Positions 16,506 to 30,900 of a stretch of 64,000 bases of DNA are shown one piece after another (the first letter of the stretch is position 1; every line of letters begins with the position of its first letter). The notes beneath the pieces are model-generated. The model was given only the letters and a program-made list of their open reading frames with translations. It was not told where the DNA came from and made no database searches. Source of the stretch: Plantactinospora sp. BC1 (GTDB lineage Bacteria > Actinomycetota > Actinomycetes > Mycobacteriales > Micromonosporaceae); assembly GCF_003030345.1 (NCBI RefSeq), contig NZ_CP028158.1, forward strand, positions 6,324,001 through 6,388,000, written 5' to 3'. Position numbers and translations under genes: made by a program.

Positions 16506-16604
16506 GTCAGGTCGGGCACGGGGGCAGCTCGAACCGGGGTCAGCTCGGGCACGGGGGCGGGTGGAACCGGGGTCAGCTCGGGGACGGGGCGGGTCGGAGT
16601 CAGG
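16506..16604. repeat. Three-copy 33-bp tandem repeat
   Basis: Units start GTCAGCTCGG (GTCAGGTCGG in the first) and end GAACCGGG in the first two; the third unit has diverged at its end (GGAGTCAGG). It is extremely G-rich on the plus strand. Confidence 0.75.
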
Positions 16605-16706
16605 GGTCAAGGCCGGGTCAGGGGTGTGGCCGGTCTCGGCCGGCAGGGTCTGCTGGGCGGCCTGTCGAGCTGGGTGCACGAACGGGGCACCGGCGCTGGC
16701 CGACGC

Positions 16707-16769
16707 GAACTGGCCCGCGCAAACTGCGAGCTAGCCCGCGCAAACTGCGAACTGGCCCGCGCGAACTGG
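16707..16769. repeat. Three-copy 21-bp tandem repeat
   Basis: Units at 16707-16727, 16728-16748 and 16749-16769 share a GAACTGGCCCGCGCAAACTGC-type pattern with two to three substitutions each. It lies outside any credible gene. Confidence 0.8.
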
Positions 16770-16971
16770 CCGATCGGGCCCGGTGGGCGCCCCGGCGGGG
16801 CAGCTCGACAGTCTCCGGATCAGACACTCGGACCGGCGGCCGGAGACCGGCCGCCTGATCGCCCGATCACCCGATCACGCACGGGCTGTTGACCCAGCCG
16901 GCCGCTGGGCAGATGCCGTATCGGGCGGTCAGGCTGGGCTGACCCGGACCGCCGGGAAGGGGACGTCCGGA

Positions 16972-17421
16972 CCGGAGGTCACCGCGCGGCTGGTCGAACT
17001 GGACTCCCGCAACGCCCGGGTGGCGGCCGAGGCGGCCCGCGCCGCCGGCCTGCACGGTGTCGAGGTGGTGGTCGGGGACGCCGCAGCCGTCGACCGGTAC
17101 GCCGACCTGGCACCGGCCGACCTCGTCCTGGTCTGCGGCGTCTTCGGCAACGTCACCGACGACGACGTACGCCGCACCGTCGGCTACTGCACCCAAATCT
17201 GCGCGACCGGCGGCACCGTGGTCTGGACCCGGCACCGTGGCGAACCCGACCTGGTGCCCCGGATCTGCGAGTGGTTCGCGGCGGAGGATTTCGAACTGGG
17301 CTGGCTCTCCGCCCCGGAGGCCGGCTTCGGAGTGGGTGCGCACCGGTTCACGGGCCGGCCCCGGCCGCTCGACCGGGGCGGCCGGATGTTCACCTTCGTC
17401 GACACCCGTCCACCGGGCTGA
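16972..17421 (+). pseudogene. Truncated class I SAM-dependent methyltransferase
   Basis: From EVTARLVELDSRN onward about 150 residues match the C-terminal two thirds of a class I methyltransferase (VVVGDAAAVDRYADLAPADL as the motif II/III strand, then CGVFGNVTDDDV and a GTVVWTRH strand). The first roughly 100 residues, including the glycine-rich SAM-binding motif I, are missing. Upstream DNA in the same frame is repeat-derived and encodes nothing family-like. No start with a ribosome-binding site is present. It therefore appears to be a 5'-deleted remnant, probably removed by the repeat-driven rearrangement visible just upstream. It ends at a strong terminator shared with convergent gltD. Confidence 0.75.
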
Positions 17422-17438
17422 CTCCCGGACCCCCACGA

Positions 17439-17468
17439 TGCCCGGGCGGGACGGTGCCCGCCCGGGCA
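17439..17468. terminator. Bidirectional terminator between methyltransferase remnant and gltD
   Basis: A perfect 12-bp inverted repeat (TGCCCGGGCGGG / CCCGCCCGGGCA) with a 6-nt loop sits between two convergent stop codons. Confidence 0.75.
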
Positions 17469-17481
17469 GGGGTCGGCCGGC

Positions 17482-18988
17482 TCAGCGGGCCGGGACCGCC
17501 AGCGGCTGCGCGGACGGCGCCACCGGAGCCGGGAGCTGGCTGGCTCCGCCCAGGTAGCGGTGGATCGCGGCGGCGGCGGCCCGGCCCTCGGCGATCGCCC
17601 AGACGATCAGCGAGGCACCCCGGTGCATGTCCCCGGCGACGAAGACACCCGGGGTACCGGCCTGCCACTCGGGGTCGGCGTCGATCGCGCCGCGCCGGTT
17701 GCGGGTCACGCCGAGCTGGTCGAGCAGCGGCTGCTCCTCGGTGCCCTCGAAGCCGATCGCCAGCAGTACCAGGTCGGCCGGCAGCTCCCGCTCGGTGCCG
17801 GGCAGCACGGTCAGCAGCCGCTGGCCGTCCCGCTTCGTCACGGTCACCTCGGCGATCCGGACCGCGCGTACCTGGCCGGTGCCGTCGTCGACGAACTCCT
17901 GCACCGCGACCGCGAAGACCCGCTCGCCACCCTCCTCGTGCGCCGGGTACTCGCGCAGCACCCACGGCCAGGTCGGCCACGGGTCGCGGGCCTCGTCGCG
18001 CTCGTGCGGCGGTCGCGGATAGAGGTCGAGCTGGTGTACGCCGGCCGCGCCCTGCCGGTGCGCCACCCCCAGGCAGTCGGCGGCGGTGTCGCCACCACCG
18101 ATGATCACCACGTGCCTGCCGGCGGCGTCGATCGGGGTCGACGACTCCCGCCCGTTCACGCTGGGCTGGCCGCCGGCCGCCGAGGCGACCGCGCGGTTGG
18201 CCGCGACGAGATGCTCCATCGCCTGGTGCACGCCGCGCAGCGCCCGGCCCGGGGTCGCCGGGGTGTCCCGGCCGGCGAGCGCGCCGCAGGCCAGCAGCAC
18301 CGCGTCGTGCTCGGCCCGGAGCTGCTCGGCGGTGACGTCGACGCCGACGTTCACCCCGGTGCGGAACCGCACGCCCTCGGCGGTGAGCTGGGCCAGCCGC
18401 CGGTCGATGTGCTCCTTCTCCAGCTTGAAGTCCGGGATGCCGTACCGGAGCAGGCCGCCGATCGCGTCGTCCCGCTCGTACACCGTCACCGCGTGCCCGG
18501 CCCGGACGAGCTGCTGGGCGGCGGCGAGTCCGGCCGGGCCGGAGCCGACCACCGCGACGGAGCGGCCGGTCGGCGCCGGCACCTCCTGCGGGGCCACCAG
18601 GTCCAGGTCGAAGGCGCGGTTGACGATCTCCACCTCGACCTGCTTGATGGTGACCGGAGCCCCACCGTTGATCCCGAGTACGCAGGCCGCCTCGCAGGGC
18701 GCCGGGCAGAGCCGCCCGGTGAACTCCGGGAAGTTGTTGGTGGCGTGCAGCGACTCGATCGCGGTCGCCCAGTTGCCGGTCCGGACCAGGTCGTTCCAGT
18801 CCGGGATGCGGTTGCCCAGCGGGCAGCCGTCGTGGCAGAACGGGATGCCGCAGTCCATGCACCGGGTGGCCTGGTCGCGGATCAGGCCCTCGTCGGCGCT
18901 CGGGTACACCTCGCGCCAGTCGGAGATCCGCACCGGCACCGGGCGGCGGGCCGGCAGCTTCCGGTCGTGCTTGAGGAATCCACTCGGG

Positions 18989-18996
<8 letters not shown>
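17482..18996 (-). CDS. gltD: Glutamate synthase (NADPH) small subunit
   Basis: A 504-residue flavoprotein that takes electrons from NADPH and passes them through FAD and iron-sulfur clusters to GltB for glutamate formation from glutamine and 2-oxoglutarate. Visible features: N-terminal Cys groups for the [4Fe-4S] clusters ([16 protein letters not shown] and [14 protein letters not shown]), the FAD-binding [12 protein letters not shown], and the NADPH-binding [13 protein letters not shown]. Length is normal. Its start lies 8 bases inside gltB, so the subunits are translationally coupled in the order gltB-gltD. Ends at a strong bidirectional terminator. Confidence 0.96.
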
Positions 18997-23824
<4,828 letters not shown>

Positions 23825-23961
23825 TCACGTTCAATCATTAGGTCGGGACGACGTCGGCCCTGCTGGGTCTCTCGAGTCTACGTTAGGGTCCGGCGGGGTC
23901 CACCAGGGGCGAACCGATCACAGGCAGCGGAATTGATCACATGGCCCGGGTCCCGTACGTG

Positions 23962-23967
23962 TACGCT
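23962..23967 (+). promoter_or_regulatory. -10 element of the GNAT gene, leaderless spacing
   Basis: TACGCT ends exactly 7 nt before the GTG at 23974. This supports that GTG as a leaderless start rather than the ATG at 23941. Confidence 0.35.
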
Positions 23968-23973
23968 CCCCCG

Positions 23974-24816
23974 GTGGCATCTGTACGAGACGAGCCGTTT
24001 GACCGGTTGGAACGTTTTTACGATGCGGTGCCGCGTGACGGGGCACACACGGAGGATTTCGGCGGGCTGGTGCTCTTCGTCCGCGATGGTGCGGGATGGC
24101 CATTCTACGCCCGTCCCAGGCTGGACGCCACGGAGCCGCCGTCGGCCGCCGACGTGACCGCCGTCCGCCAGCGGCAGCGGGACCTCGGCCTGCCCGAGGC
24201 GTTCGAGTGGGTACACGAGAACCACCCGGAGCTGCTCGCGGTGGCCCGGTCGGCGGGGCTGGCGGTGCTGGAGGCACCGCTGATGGTGCTCGACCCGGCC
24301 GCCCTGCCCCCGCCCGAGGAGTTCACGGCGACGCCGGTGCGGATCCTCGACCCGGCGGCGCCGACGTTCGCCGCCGACGTGGCGGCCCGGCGGGCGGTCG
24401 CGGCGGTCGGCTTCGCCGCACCCGGCACCGACGTCGGCGCGGCCGGCCCGGCAGCCCGGGACACCGCCCTGGTCGAGCTGCCGGTCGACTCGCTGGACGA
24501 GGAGCGCACCCGGACGGCCGCCGGCCGCCGGATCTCCGCCCTGGTCGAGCTGCCCGGACAGGGCGCCGTGGCCAGCGGCATGGCGCTGCGGGTCGACGAC
24601 GTCGCCGAGATCGCCGGCATCGCCACCCTGCCCACGGCCCGCCGCCGGGGCCTCGGCGCCGCGGTCACCGCCGCGCTCGCCCGCCGGCTGCTCGACGACG
24701 GTACGAGCCTGGTCTTCCTCTCCGCCGGCAGCGAGCAGATCGCCCGGGTCTACCTGCGGGTCGGCTTCCGCCGGATCGGCACCGCCTGCATCGCCGAGCC
24801 CGCTCCGGTGGGCTGA
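23974..24816 (+). CDS. GNAT-family N-acetyltransferase
   Basis: A 280-residue protein. The C-terminal half is a GNAT fold: VDDVAEIAGIATLPTARRRG then LGAAVTAALARRLL forms the acetyl-CoA-binding motif A (R-R-G-x-G/A), followed by VFLSAGSEQIARVYLRVGFRRIG (motif B with the Tyr-Arg-x-GF end). The N-terminal half is a divergent GNAT-like or substrate domain. The frame is also open to an ATG at 23941, but a -10 element at leaderless spacing and the better-looking beginning MASVRDEPFDRL favour GTG 23974. Divergent from gltB. The acetylated substrate is not predictable. Confidence 0.85.
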   Translation: MASVRDEPFDRLERFYDAVPRDGAHTEDFGGLVLFVRDGAGWPFYARPRLDATEPPSAADVTAVRQRQRDLGLPEAFEWVHENHPELLAVARSAGLAVLEAPLMVLDPAALPPPEEFTATPVRILDPAAPTFAADVAARRAVAAVGFAAPGTDVGAAGPAARDTALVELPVDSLDEERTRTAAGRRISALVELPGQGAVASGMALRVDDVAEIAGIATLPTARRRGLGAAVTAALARRLLDDGTSLVFLSAGSEQIARVYLRVGFRRIGTACIAEPAPVG

Positions 24817-24947
24817 GCCGAGGGGGTCGCGGCCGGGGGGCGGCCGAGGATACTCAAGACATCCTCAAGATCATTGCATCGCCGCACGTCAGGGATCATG
24901 ATGACCGGCAGTGCTGTCCCCCCCGACTCCTCCCCCTCGGAGTTCAC

Positions 24948-27086
24948 ATGCGAATAAGGAAACCGACGGTAGTCGTACTGTCTACATTGCTCGTGGCCAG
25001 CCTCGGCACCGTCACCGCCCCCTCGGCGGCCTTCGGCCAGCCGACCTCGGCGGTGCCGGGCACCACGGCCGCGGAGCCCAACCAGGTCACCGGACTCACC
25101 GTCACCCAGGCCGACGGGTACGCCACGGTCGCCTGGACGCCGGTCCCCGACGCCACCGACTACCAGATCGAGCGCACCCCGGTCGACGCCTCCGACACGG
25201 CCACCGGCCCGGCGGTGGTGGTCGGCGTCTGGCGGCCGAACCGTCAGATCAACAACGAGTCGCCGACCTTCGCCGACGCCGGCTTCGACCCCGGCCTGCG
25301 GTTCCAGTGGCGGGTACGGGCCCGGATCGGCACCGCCGAACAGCCGTACTCGGCACCGGTCACCGGCACCACCCGGCAGCCCTGGGGCAACCCGGCCGTC
25401 CCCGGCGAGAACCTGCGCACCCAGTGGGAGACCACCAAGGCCGCGCAGTACACCAGCGACGTCGACGAGTACGCCTACACCGCCGAGATCGACCGACTCA
25501 GCGACCGGGTACGGGTGGTGGAGATCGGCCGTACCGTGCTGAACCGGCCGATCAACATGTTCGTGATCGGCTACCCCGCACCGCCGGCCACCCCGGCGGC
25601 GGTCGCCGCGACCTCGCCGCTGGCGATCAACTGCAACGTGCACGGCAACGAGCCCGGCGACCGGGAAGCCTGCCTGGTGCTGGCCCGCAAGCTGGCGTTC
25701 GGCACCGACGCCAGGACGATCGACCTGCTCAAGCACACCACCGTGCTGATCGTGCCGACCATCAACGGCGACGGCCGGGCCGCCAACACCCGGGGCAACT
25801 CGACCGGGCAGGACCTCAACCGCGACTACTCGCTGATCCGCCAGCCGGAGACCGCGGCGTACGTGAAGATGGTCCGCGACTACCGGCCGGTGGCCGGCTA
25901 CGACGGGCACGAGTACGGCAACTCGACCGCCGGTGACCTGCCGATGCTGCCGCCCCGGCACCAGAACGTGGCCAAGCAGATCTTCGACGAGTCGATGGAC
26001 ATGATCGAGGGCCACATGTACGTCGAGGGCGCCAAGGACGGCTGGTGGGCCTGCCCGTACGGCTGCCAGGGCGGCAGCGGCGTGGGGCTGAGCGAGGAGA
26101 CCATCCTGCGCAACACCCTCGGGCTGAAGAACACCGTCAACTCGCTGCTGGAGCTGCGCAGCTCCGGCGGGGCGACCCGACCGGACGAGGGCAACTCGGC
26201 GAACAACCGGCGCCGCAAGACGTACTCGGCGCTCTGGACGTTCAGCCAGTTCCTCGACTACCACCGGACCAACCTGCCGGCGATCCAGCAGGCCCGCAGC
26301 GAGGCGATCGAGTTCCAGGCCAGCAACACCGGCCGGCTCGTCTTCCGGGGCTCCCGGCCGATCCCGCTGCACCCGGCGCCGCACCCCGGCGAGGCCGGAC
26401 CCCGGGACGACCTGCCCGTACCGGAGATGATCCTCGACAACGCGCCGTGCGCGTACAAGCTCACCGAGGAGCAGTACAACGGGGCGCGCACCGACGGCCC
26501 CGGCGGGGTCGGCGCCACCGTGGCGCAGCGGATCGCCGCGCACGGCTGGAAGGTCGTCAAGGGCAGCGACGGGTACTACGTGCCGCTGGCCCAGCCGGAG
26601 CGGGGCCTGATCCCGCTGCTGCTGGACGCCCAGGGCGCGGAGGAGCTGGTCGACGGCACCCGGGTCTACCCGACCCGTACCGGCCGGCACAACGGGCCGC
26701 TGACCATCTCCGGCTTCGCCTGCCTGTCGGACGCGACGGTGAACGGCCCGGTGACCGTCCGGCCCGGCGCCATCCTCGTCGCCACCGGCAGCACGATCAG
26801 CGGCCCGGTCAGCGCGGCCGGCGCGGCCGGCGTCTTCCTGGCCGACAGCACCGTCCGGGGCCCGGTCTCGGTCGCCGGCACCACCGGCGCCGTCTCGCTG
26901 GTCGACAACACGATCTCCGGCCCGGTCTCGCTCGCGGTGAACAACACCGACAGCGGCCCGGCCCTGGTCGCGGGCAACTCGGTGAACGGTCCGCTGAGCT
27001 GTGCGGTCAACAGCCCGGCACCGACCAACATCGAGGTGGCCAACTCGGTGAAGGGCCCGAAGGTGGGCCAGTGCGCCGCGCTGTGA
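24948..27086 (+). CDS. Secreted M14-family zinc carboxypeptidase with fibronectin-III and C-terminal repeat domain
   Basis: A 712-residue exported enzyme: signal peptide (about 1-30), one fibronectin type III domain (about 45-142), then a metallocarboxypeptidase domain. Zinc ligands are His232 and Glu235 (NVHGNE) and His321 (YDGHEYG). The LNRDY motif (Asn291-Arg292) fits substrate binding, and Glu402 in LLELRS is the probable catalytic Glu. The last 130 residues contain repeated (I/V)-x-GPVS units that suggest a small right-handed beta-helix, perhaps for cell-wall or carbohydrate attachment. GGAG precedes the ATG. A terminator hairpin follows. Extracellular peptide or peptidoglycan trimming is the family role. 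Confidence 0.88.
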   Translation: MRIRKPTVVVLSTLLVASLGTVTAPSAAFGQPTSAVPGTTAAEPNQVTGLTVTQADGYATVAWTPVPDATDYQIERTPVDASDTATGPAVVVGVWRPNRQINNESPTFADAGFDPGLRFQWRVRARIGTAEQPYSAPVTGTTRQPWGNPAVPGENLRTQWETTKAAQYTSDVDEYAYTAEIDRLSDRVRVVEIGRTVLNRPINMFVIGYPAPPATPAAVAATSPLAINCNVHGNEPGDREACLVLARKLAFGTDARTIDLLKHTTVLIVPTINGDGRAANTRGNSTGQDLNRDYSLIRQPETAAYVKMVRDYRPVAGYDGHEYGNSTAGDLPMLPPRHQNVAKQIFDESMDMIEGHMYVEGAKDGWWACPYGCQGGSGVGLSEETILRNTLGLKNTVNSLLELRSSGGATRPDEGNSANNRRRKTYSALWTFSQFLDYHRTNLPAIQQARSEAIEFQASNTGRLVFRGSRPIPLHPAPHPGEAGPRDDLPVPEMILDNAPCAYKLTEEQYNGARTDGPGGVGATVAQRIAAHGWKVVKGSDGYYVPLAQPERGLIPLLLDAQGAEELVDGTRVYPTRTGRHNGPLTISGFACLSDATVNGPVTVRPGAILVATGSTISGPVSAAGAAGVFLADSTVRGPVSVAGTTGAVSLVDNTISGPVSLAVNNTDSGPALVAGNSVNGPLSCAVNSPAPTNIEVANSVKGPKVGQCAAL

Positions 27087-27120
27087 CCCGGCCGGCGCAC
27101 CGCTGAACCAGGCACCATCC

Positions 27121-27167
27121 GCCGTACCGGTGGGTCGGGTCGTCAGGGCCCGGTCCACCGGTACGGC
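27121..27167 (+). terminator. Terminator after the M14 carboxypeptidase
   Basis: A perfect 13-bp inverted repeat (GCCGTACCGGTGG / CCACCGGTACGGC) with a 21-nt loop lies 35 nt after the stop codon. Confidence 0.65.
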
Positions 27168-27192
27168 ACCCCCGTCAGTCGTGGAGGTTGTC

Positions 27193-27903
27193 GTGTCCGA
27201 GCCGTCCATCCCAGCCTCCCCGGCCGGCGGTCCCGTCCGGCGGCAGGCTGCCCGCCGTACCCGGATCGGTCGCGGCCGGCTCCGGGCGGCGCTGGCGCTC
27301 GCCGCCACCGCGCTGCTCGCCGGCACGGCCGCCGGCTGCACCGACGACGGCCCGGACGACCGGGACGCGGCGGCGGCCGGCTCCGGGGTGACCGGTCCGC
27401 TCTGCGCGGCCCTCCCCTCCGGCACCGACCCCGGCAACCCGGACGCGCTGGCCGACCAGCCCGGCGACGTGGCGTTGCAGTGGATCCCGGTGCTGACCCG
27501 CTTCGAGGCGGCGGTCCGCGCCGCCGACCTCGCCGCCGAGCTGCGCGCCCCGGGCGGGGTGACCATCCTGGCCCCGACCGACGACGCGTTCGGGAAGAAG
27601 TTCTCCGAGGAGAACCTCGACGACCTGATGATCCACCGCCGGGACGAGCTGCGGGACCTGGTCCGGGCCCACCTGGTGGCCGGCGCCCACCCGCTGGCCG
27701 ACCTGGTCGCCGACGGCACGGTACGCACCCTCGACGGCAGCACGGTGCCGGTCAGCGCGGCCGGGCCGATGGCCCGGATCGGCGAACACGTGCAGAGCGT
27801 CTGCGCCGACTACCGGGTCGCGGGCGGCCGGATCCACATCGTCAACGGCGTACTCGGCAAGCTGCCGACCACTTTCGACCCCGACGCCGGCTCCGGGCAC
27901 TGA
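27193..27903 (+). CDS. Fasciclin-domain lipoprotein
   Basis: A 236-residue protein with an arginine-rich N-terminus, one hydrophobic segment (LRAALALAATALLAG) and a lipobox-like TAAGC at the Cys, so it is probably membrane-anchored by lipid on the outside. The mature region is a single FAS1 (fasciclin) domain: VTILAPTDDAFGKKFSEENL (H1 region) and the H2-like DYRVAGGRIHIVNGVL end. FAS1 domains mediate adhesion; several actinobacterial ones are small exported antigens. GTG at 27193 follows GGAGGTTGTC, a good ribosome-binding site. The last 30 bases belong to a 55-bp tandem duplication. Confidence 0.85.
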   Translation: MSEPSIPASPAGGPVRRQAARRTRIGRGRLRAALALAATALLAGTAAGCTDDGPDDRDAAAAGSGVTGPLCAALPSGTDPGNPDALADQPGDVALQWIPVLTRFEAAVRAADLAAELRAPGGVTILAPTDDAFGKKFSEENLDDLMIHRRDELRDLVRAHLVAGAHPLADLVADGTVRTLDGSTVPVSAAGPMARIGEHVQSVCADYRVAGGRIHIVNGVLGKLPTTFDPDAGSGH

Positions 27904-27982
27904 GCCCTCGGCCGACACCGGTTCAGGTTTCGACCCCGACGCCGGCTCCGGGCACTGAGTCCTCGGCCGACACCGGTTCAGG
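27873..27982. repeat. 55-bp tandem duplication covering the fasciclin gene 3' end
   Basis: Copy one (27873-27927) and copy two (27928-27982) differ by one base (GAGCCC versus GAGTCC). Each contains the last codons, the stop and 25 bases beyond. The second copy reaches into the end of the convergent regulator gene, so its final codons derive from the duplication. Confidence 0.9.
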
Positions 27983-30900
27983 GCGCCGGGGGCCGGTCTG
28001 CGCCCCCGCCGCCGGCCAGCACGACGTCCAGCGGCGCCTCCCGGCCGTACCGGTGTGCCGGGGCGAAGCCGCCGCCGGTGGCCTCACCTGTGCCGGTGCC
28101 GCCATCCGTGCCAGTGCTCATGCCTGTGCCTGTGCCGCCGCCCGTGCCGGTGAGCGGGCGTACCACGCCGTCCAACTGGGCGCGCAGGGCCCGCTTCGTC
28201 GCCTCGGCGTCCGCCCGCTCGCAGGCCGGCACCGGCGCCCCGATCTCCTCCCGGATCCGGTCGGCCGCGCCGAGCAGCTCCGCTCCGCGTACCGGGTCAC
28301 CGTCCAGCCGGGCCACCTCGGCCAGCGCCTCCAGCACGCTGGCGGTACGCCACCGGTCACCGACCTGGCGGTGCGCGGCGAGGCTCAGCCGCAGGTGCCG
28401 GGCGGCCCGGCCGGTACGCCCACCGCGCAGCTCGACCAGCCCGCGCAGGTTGTGCGCCCAGCCGACCCCCTCCGGGAAGCCGACCGTGGAGTACCGCCGC
28501 AGAGCCACGTCCACCAGCGACGACGCCCGGTCGATGTCGCCCCGGTACAGCGCCACCGCACCGAGGTTCATCAGCGCGCTCGCCGCCGCCAGCGGGTCAC
28601 CGAGCCGCTCGTGCCGGCGCAGGCTCGCCCAGAGCCGCGAGTCGGCCCGGTCCAGGTCACCGGCGAGCCAGGCGGTGAAGCCGCGCAACTCGGTCGTCTG
28701 CGCCTCGCCCCACTCGTCGGCGCAGTCGGCGAAGATGGCACCGGCGGTGGCCAGGTGACCGGCGGAGTCGGCGTACCGGGCCTGCTCCCGGGCCACCGAG
28801 CCGAGGATCTGCTCCACCCGCGCCTCGGCCCGGCGGTCACCGGTGACCCGGCAGGCGGCCCGGGCCAGCTCCGCGTGCCGGATCGCGGCCGGATAGTCGC
28901 AGGCCAGCATCGCCAGCATGGCCGCGCCGATCCCGGCCCGGGCCCGCAGCTCGGCCGGGGCGTCCGGATGCCGGGCCAGCGCCGTCGACAGCCAGCCGTG
29001 CCCCTCCCGGTAGTTCCCCGCCAGCCGGCAGTACATGGCGAGGGCGGCGGCCAGCCGCAGGTCACCGTGGGCGGGTCCGCCCGCACCCGCCTCGGCCAGC
29101 CAGGCCATCGCGGACCGCAGGTTCGGCTCCTCGGCGCGCAGCCGGGCCAGCCACCGGTCCCCGGCCGCGCCGCGCAGCCGGTCGTCGGCCCGCTGGGCCA
29201 GGTCCAGGCAGTAGGCCGCCAGCGCCTGCCGGGCGGCCACCTCGGCACCGGAGTCGAGCAGCCGGGCCAGCGCGTGCCGCCGGACCGGCTCCAGCATCCG
29301 GTAGCGGGTCCGGGCAGCCTCGCCCGCCTCGCCGGGGCCCTCCGGGCCGCACCGTCGCACCGGCTCGGCCGCCGCGCCCGGCTCAGTCGCCCCGCCGGGG
29401 GCGGCCGTCGCGCCCGGGTCAGTCGCCCTGCCCGGCTCGGCCGCCCCGCTCGGCTCGGTCGCCCCGCCCGACTCGGCCGCCCCGCCCGGCTCGGTCGGCT
29501 CCGGGCCCTCGGTGGGTAGCGGCTCCACCAGGGACGCCTCGACCAGCGCGGCCAGGGCGGCCGGCGCGGACGGGCCGGCCACCGCCCGGGCCGCCTCGGC
29601 GTCGAACCCGCCGGCACAGATCGAGAGCCGGTCGAAGAGCCGGCAGGCCGCCGCGTCCAGCATGGCCAGGCTCGACTCCACCGCGGCGGCGACACTCCGG
29701 TGCCGGTCCGGCGGCCTCGGGTCCGGGCTGCGCAGCAGCCGTACGTCGGTCCGCAGCCGGGCGACGATCTCGTCGACCGTCAACATCGGGGTACGCGCCG
29801 CGGCCAGCTCGATCGCCAACGGCAGCCCGTCCAGGTCGGCACAGAGCCGGACGACCGCGTCGGCACTGGCCTCGGGTACCGGCCGGCCGGTGACCTCCCG
29901 GGCCCGTTCGAGGAAGAGCCGGGTGGCCGGGTGCGCGGCCAGCGCCGCGAGGCTGTGCCCGGTGCCCACCTCGGGTACGGCGAGCGCCGGCACCCGGATC
30001 CGCGACTCGGCGGGCAGCCGCAGCGCCACCCGGCTGGTCGCCAGCACCCGCAGTCCGGGGCAGCGGGCGAGCAACCGCTGCACCAGCTCGGCACAGCCGG
30101 TGACCAGGTGTTCGCAGTTGTCCAGCACCAGCAGCGCCCGGACCGGGCCCAGGTCGGCGGCGAGCGCCTCGACCATGTCCCGCCCCAGGTCCGGTACGCC
30201 GAGCGCGGCGGCCACCGCCTGCGGTACCCGTACCGGGCTCTCCACCGGGGTCAGGTCGACGAACCAGACCGGCCCGTCGGTGCGGGCCGCCGCGACCGCG
30301 AGCGCCAGCCGGGTCTTGCCGGCCCCGCCCGTGCCGGTGAGCGTGACCAGGCGGTGCCGGTCCAGTTGCGCGGCGACGACGTCGCGCAGCTCGTCCCGGC
30401 CGACCAGGGCGGTGAGCGGGACCGGCAGTCGGGCGGCCGGACGCGGTCGGGACGCCGACGAGCCGGTGGCGACGTCCGGGGCAGGCGTCGGAGCCGGACC
30501 CGTCGCCCAGTCCTCGGGCAGCTCACCGGCGCGCACCGCCGCCGCGAGTACGCAGACCCGACCGGCCGGCTCGACGCCGGCCTGGTCCCGGAAGACCTCC
30601 CGGGCCCGCTGGTGCACCTCGGCGGCGCCCCGGCGTCCCTGGTGCAGGTACGCGGCGACGAGCAGCAGCTCCCACAGCCGTGCCCGCAGCGGATGGGCCG
30701 CCACCGCCGAGGTCAGCTCGGCGACCCCCGCCCGGGCCACCCGGGCGGCGGTCGCCCCGGCGGCCACCGTCGCCCGATCGGCGACCGGGCCACCTGCGGC
30801 GGCGTGCGCCGCCACGGCCAGCCGCAGCACGCAGGCCCAGCGGTCCTCGAAGGCGCCGATCCGGGCCTGCCGCAGCCGGCCCAGCTCCACGGCGGCCCAG

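Larger units (their letters stand above)
16474..16971. other. Repeat-rich degenerate region between dehydrogenase and methyltransferase remnant
   Basis: About 500 bases without a credible gene. They hold two unrelated tandem arrays (33-bp units at 16506-16604, 21-bp units at 16707-16769) and the degraded upstream part of a methyltransferase gene. Confidence 0.6.

Noticed and set aside
16506-16769. Tandem repeats as a possible CRISPR array
   Set aside because: The units are directly adjacent without spacers, of 33 and 21 bp, and no cas gene is present.
23834-23840. A leaderless promoter for gltB
   Set aside because: The AATGAT hexamer is about 10 nt from the GTG rather than 7 and no -35 is visible, so it is mentioned but not called.
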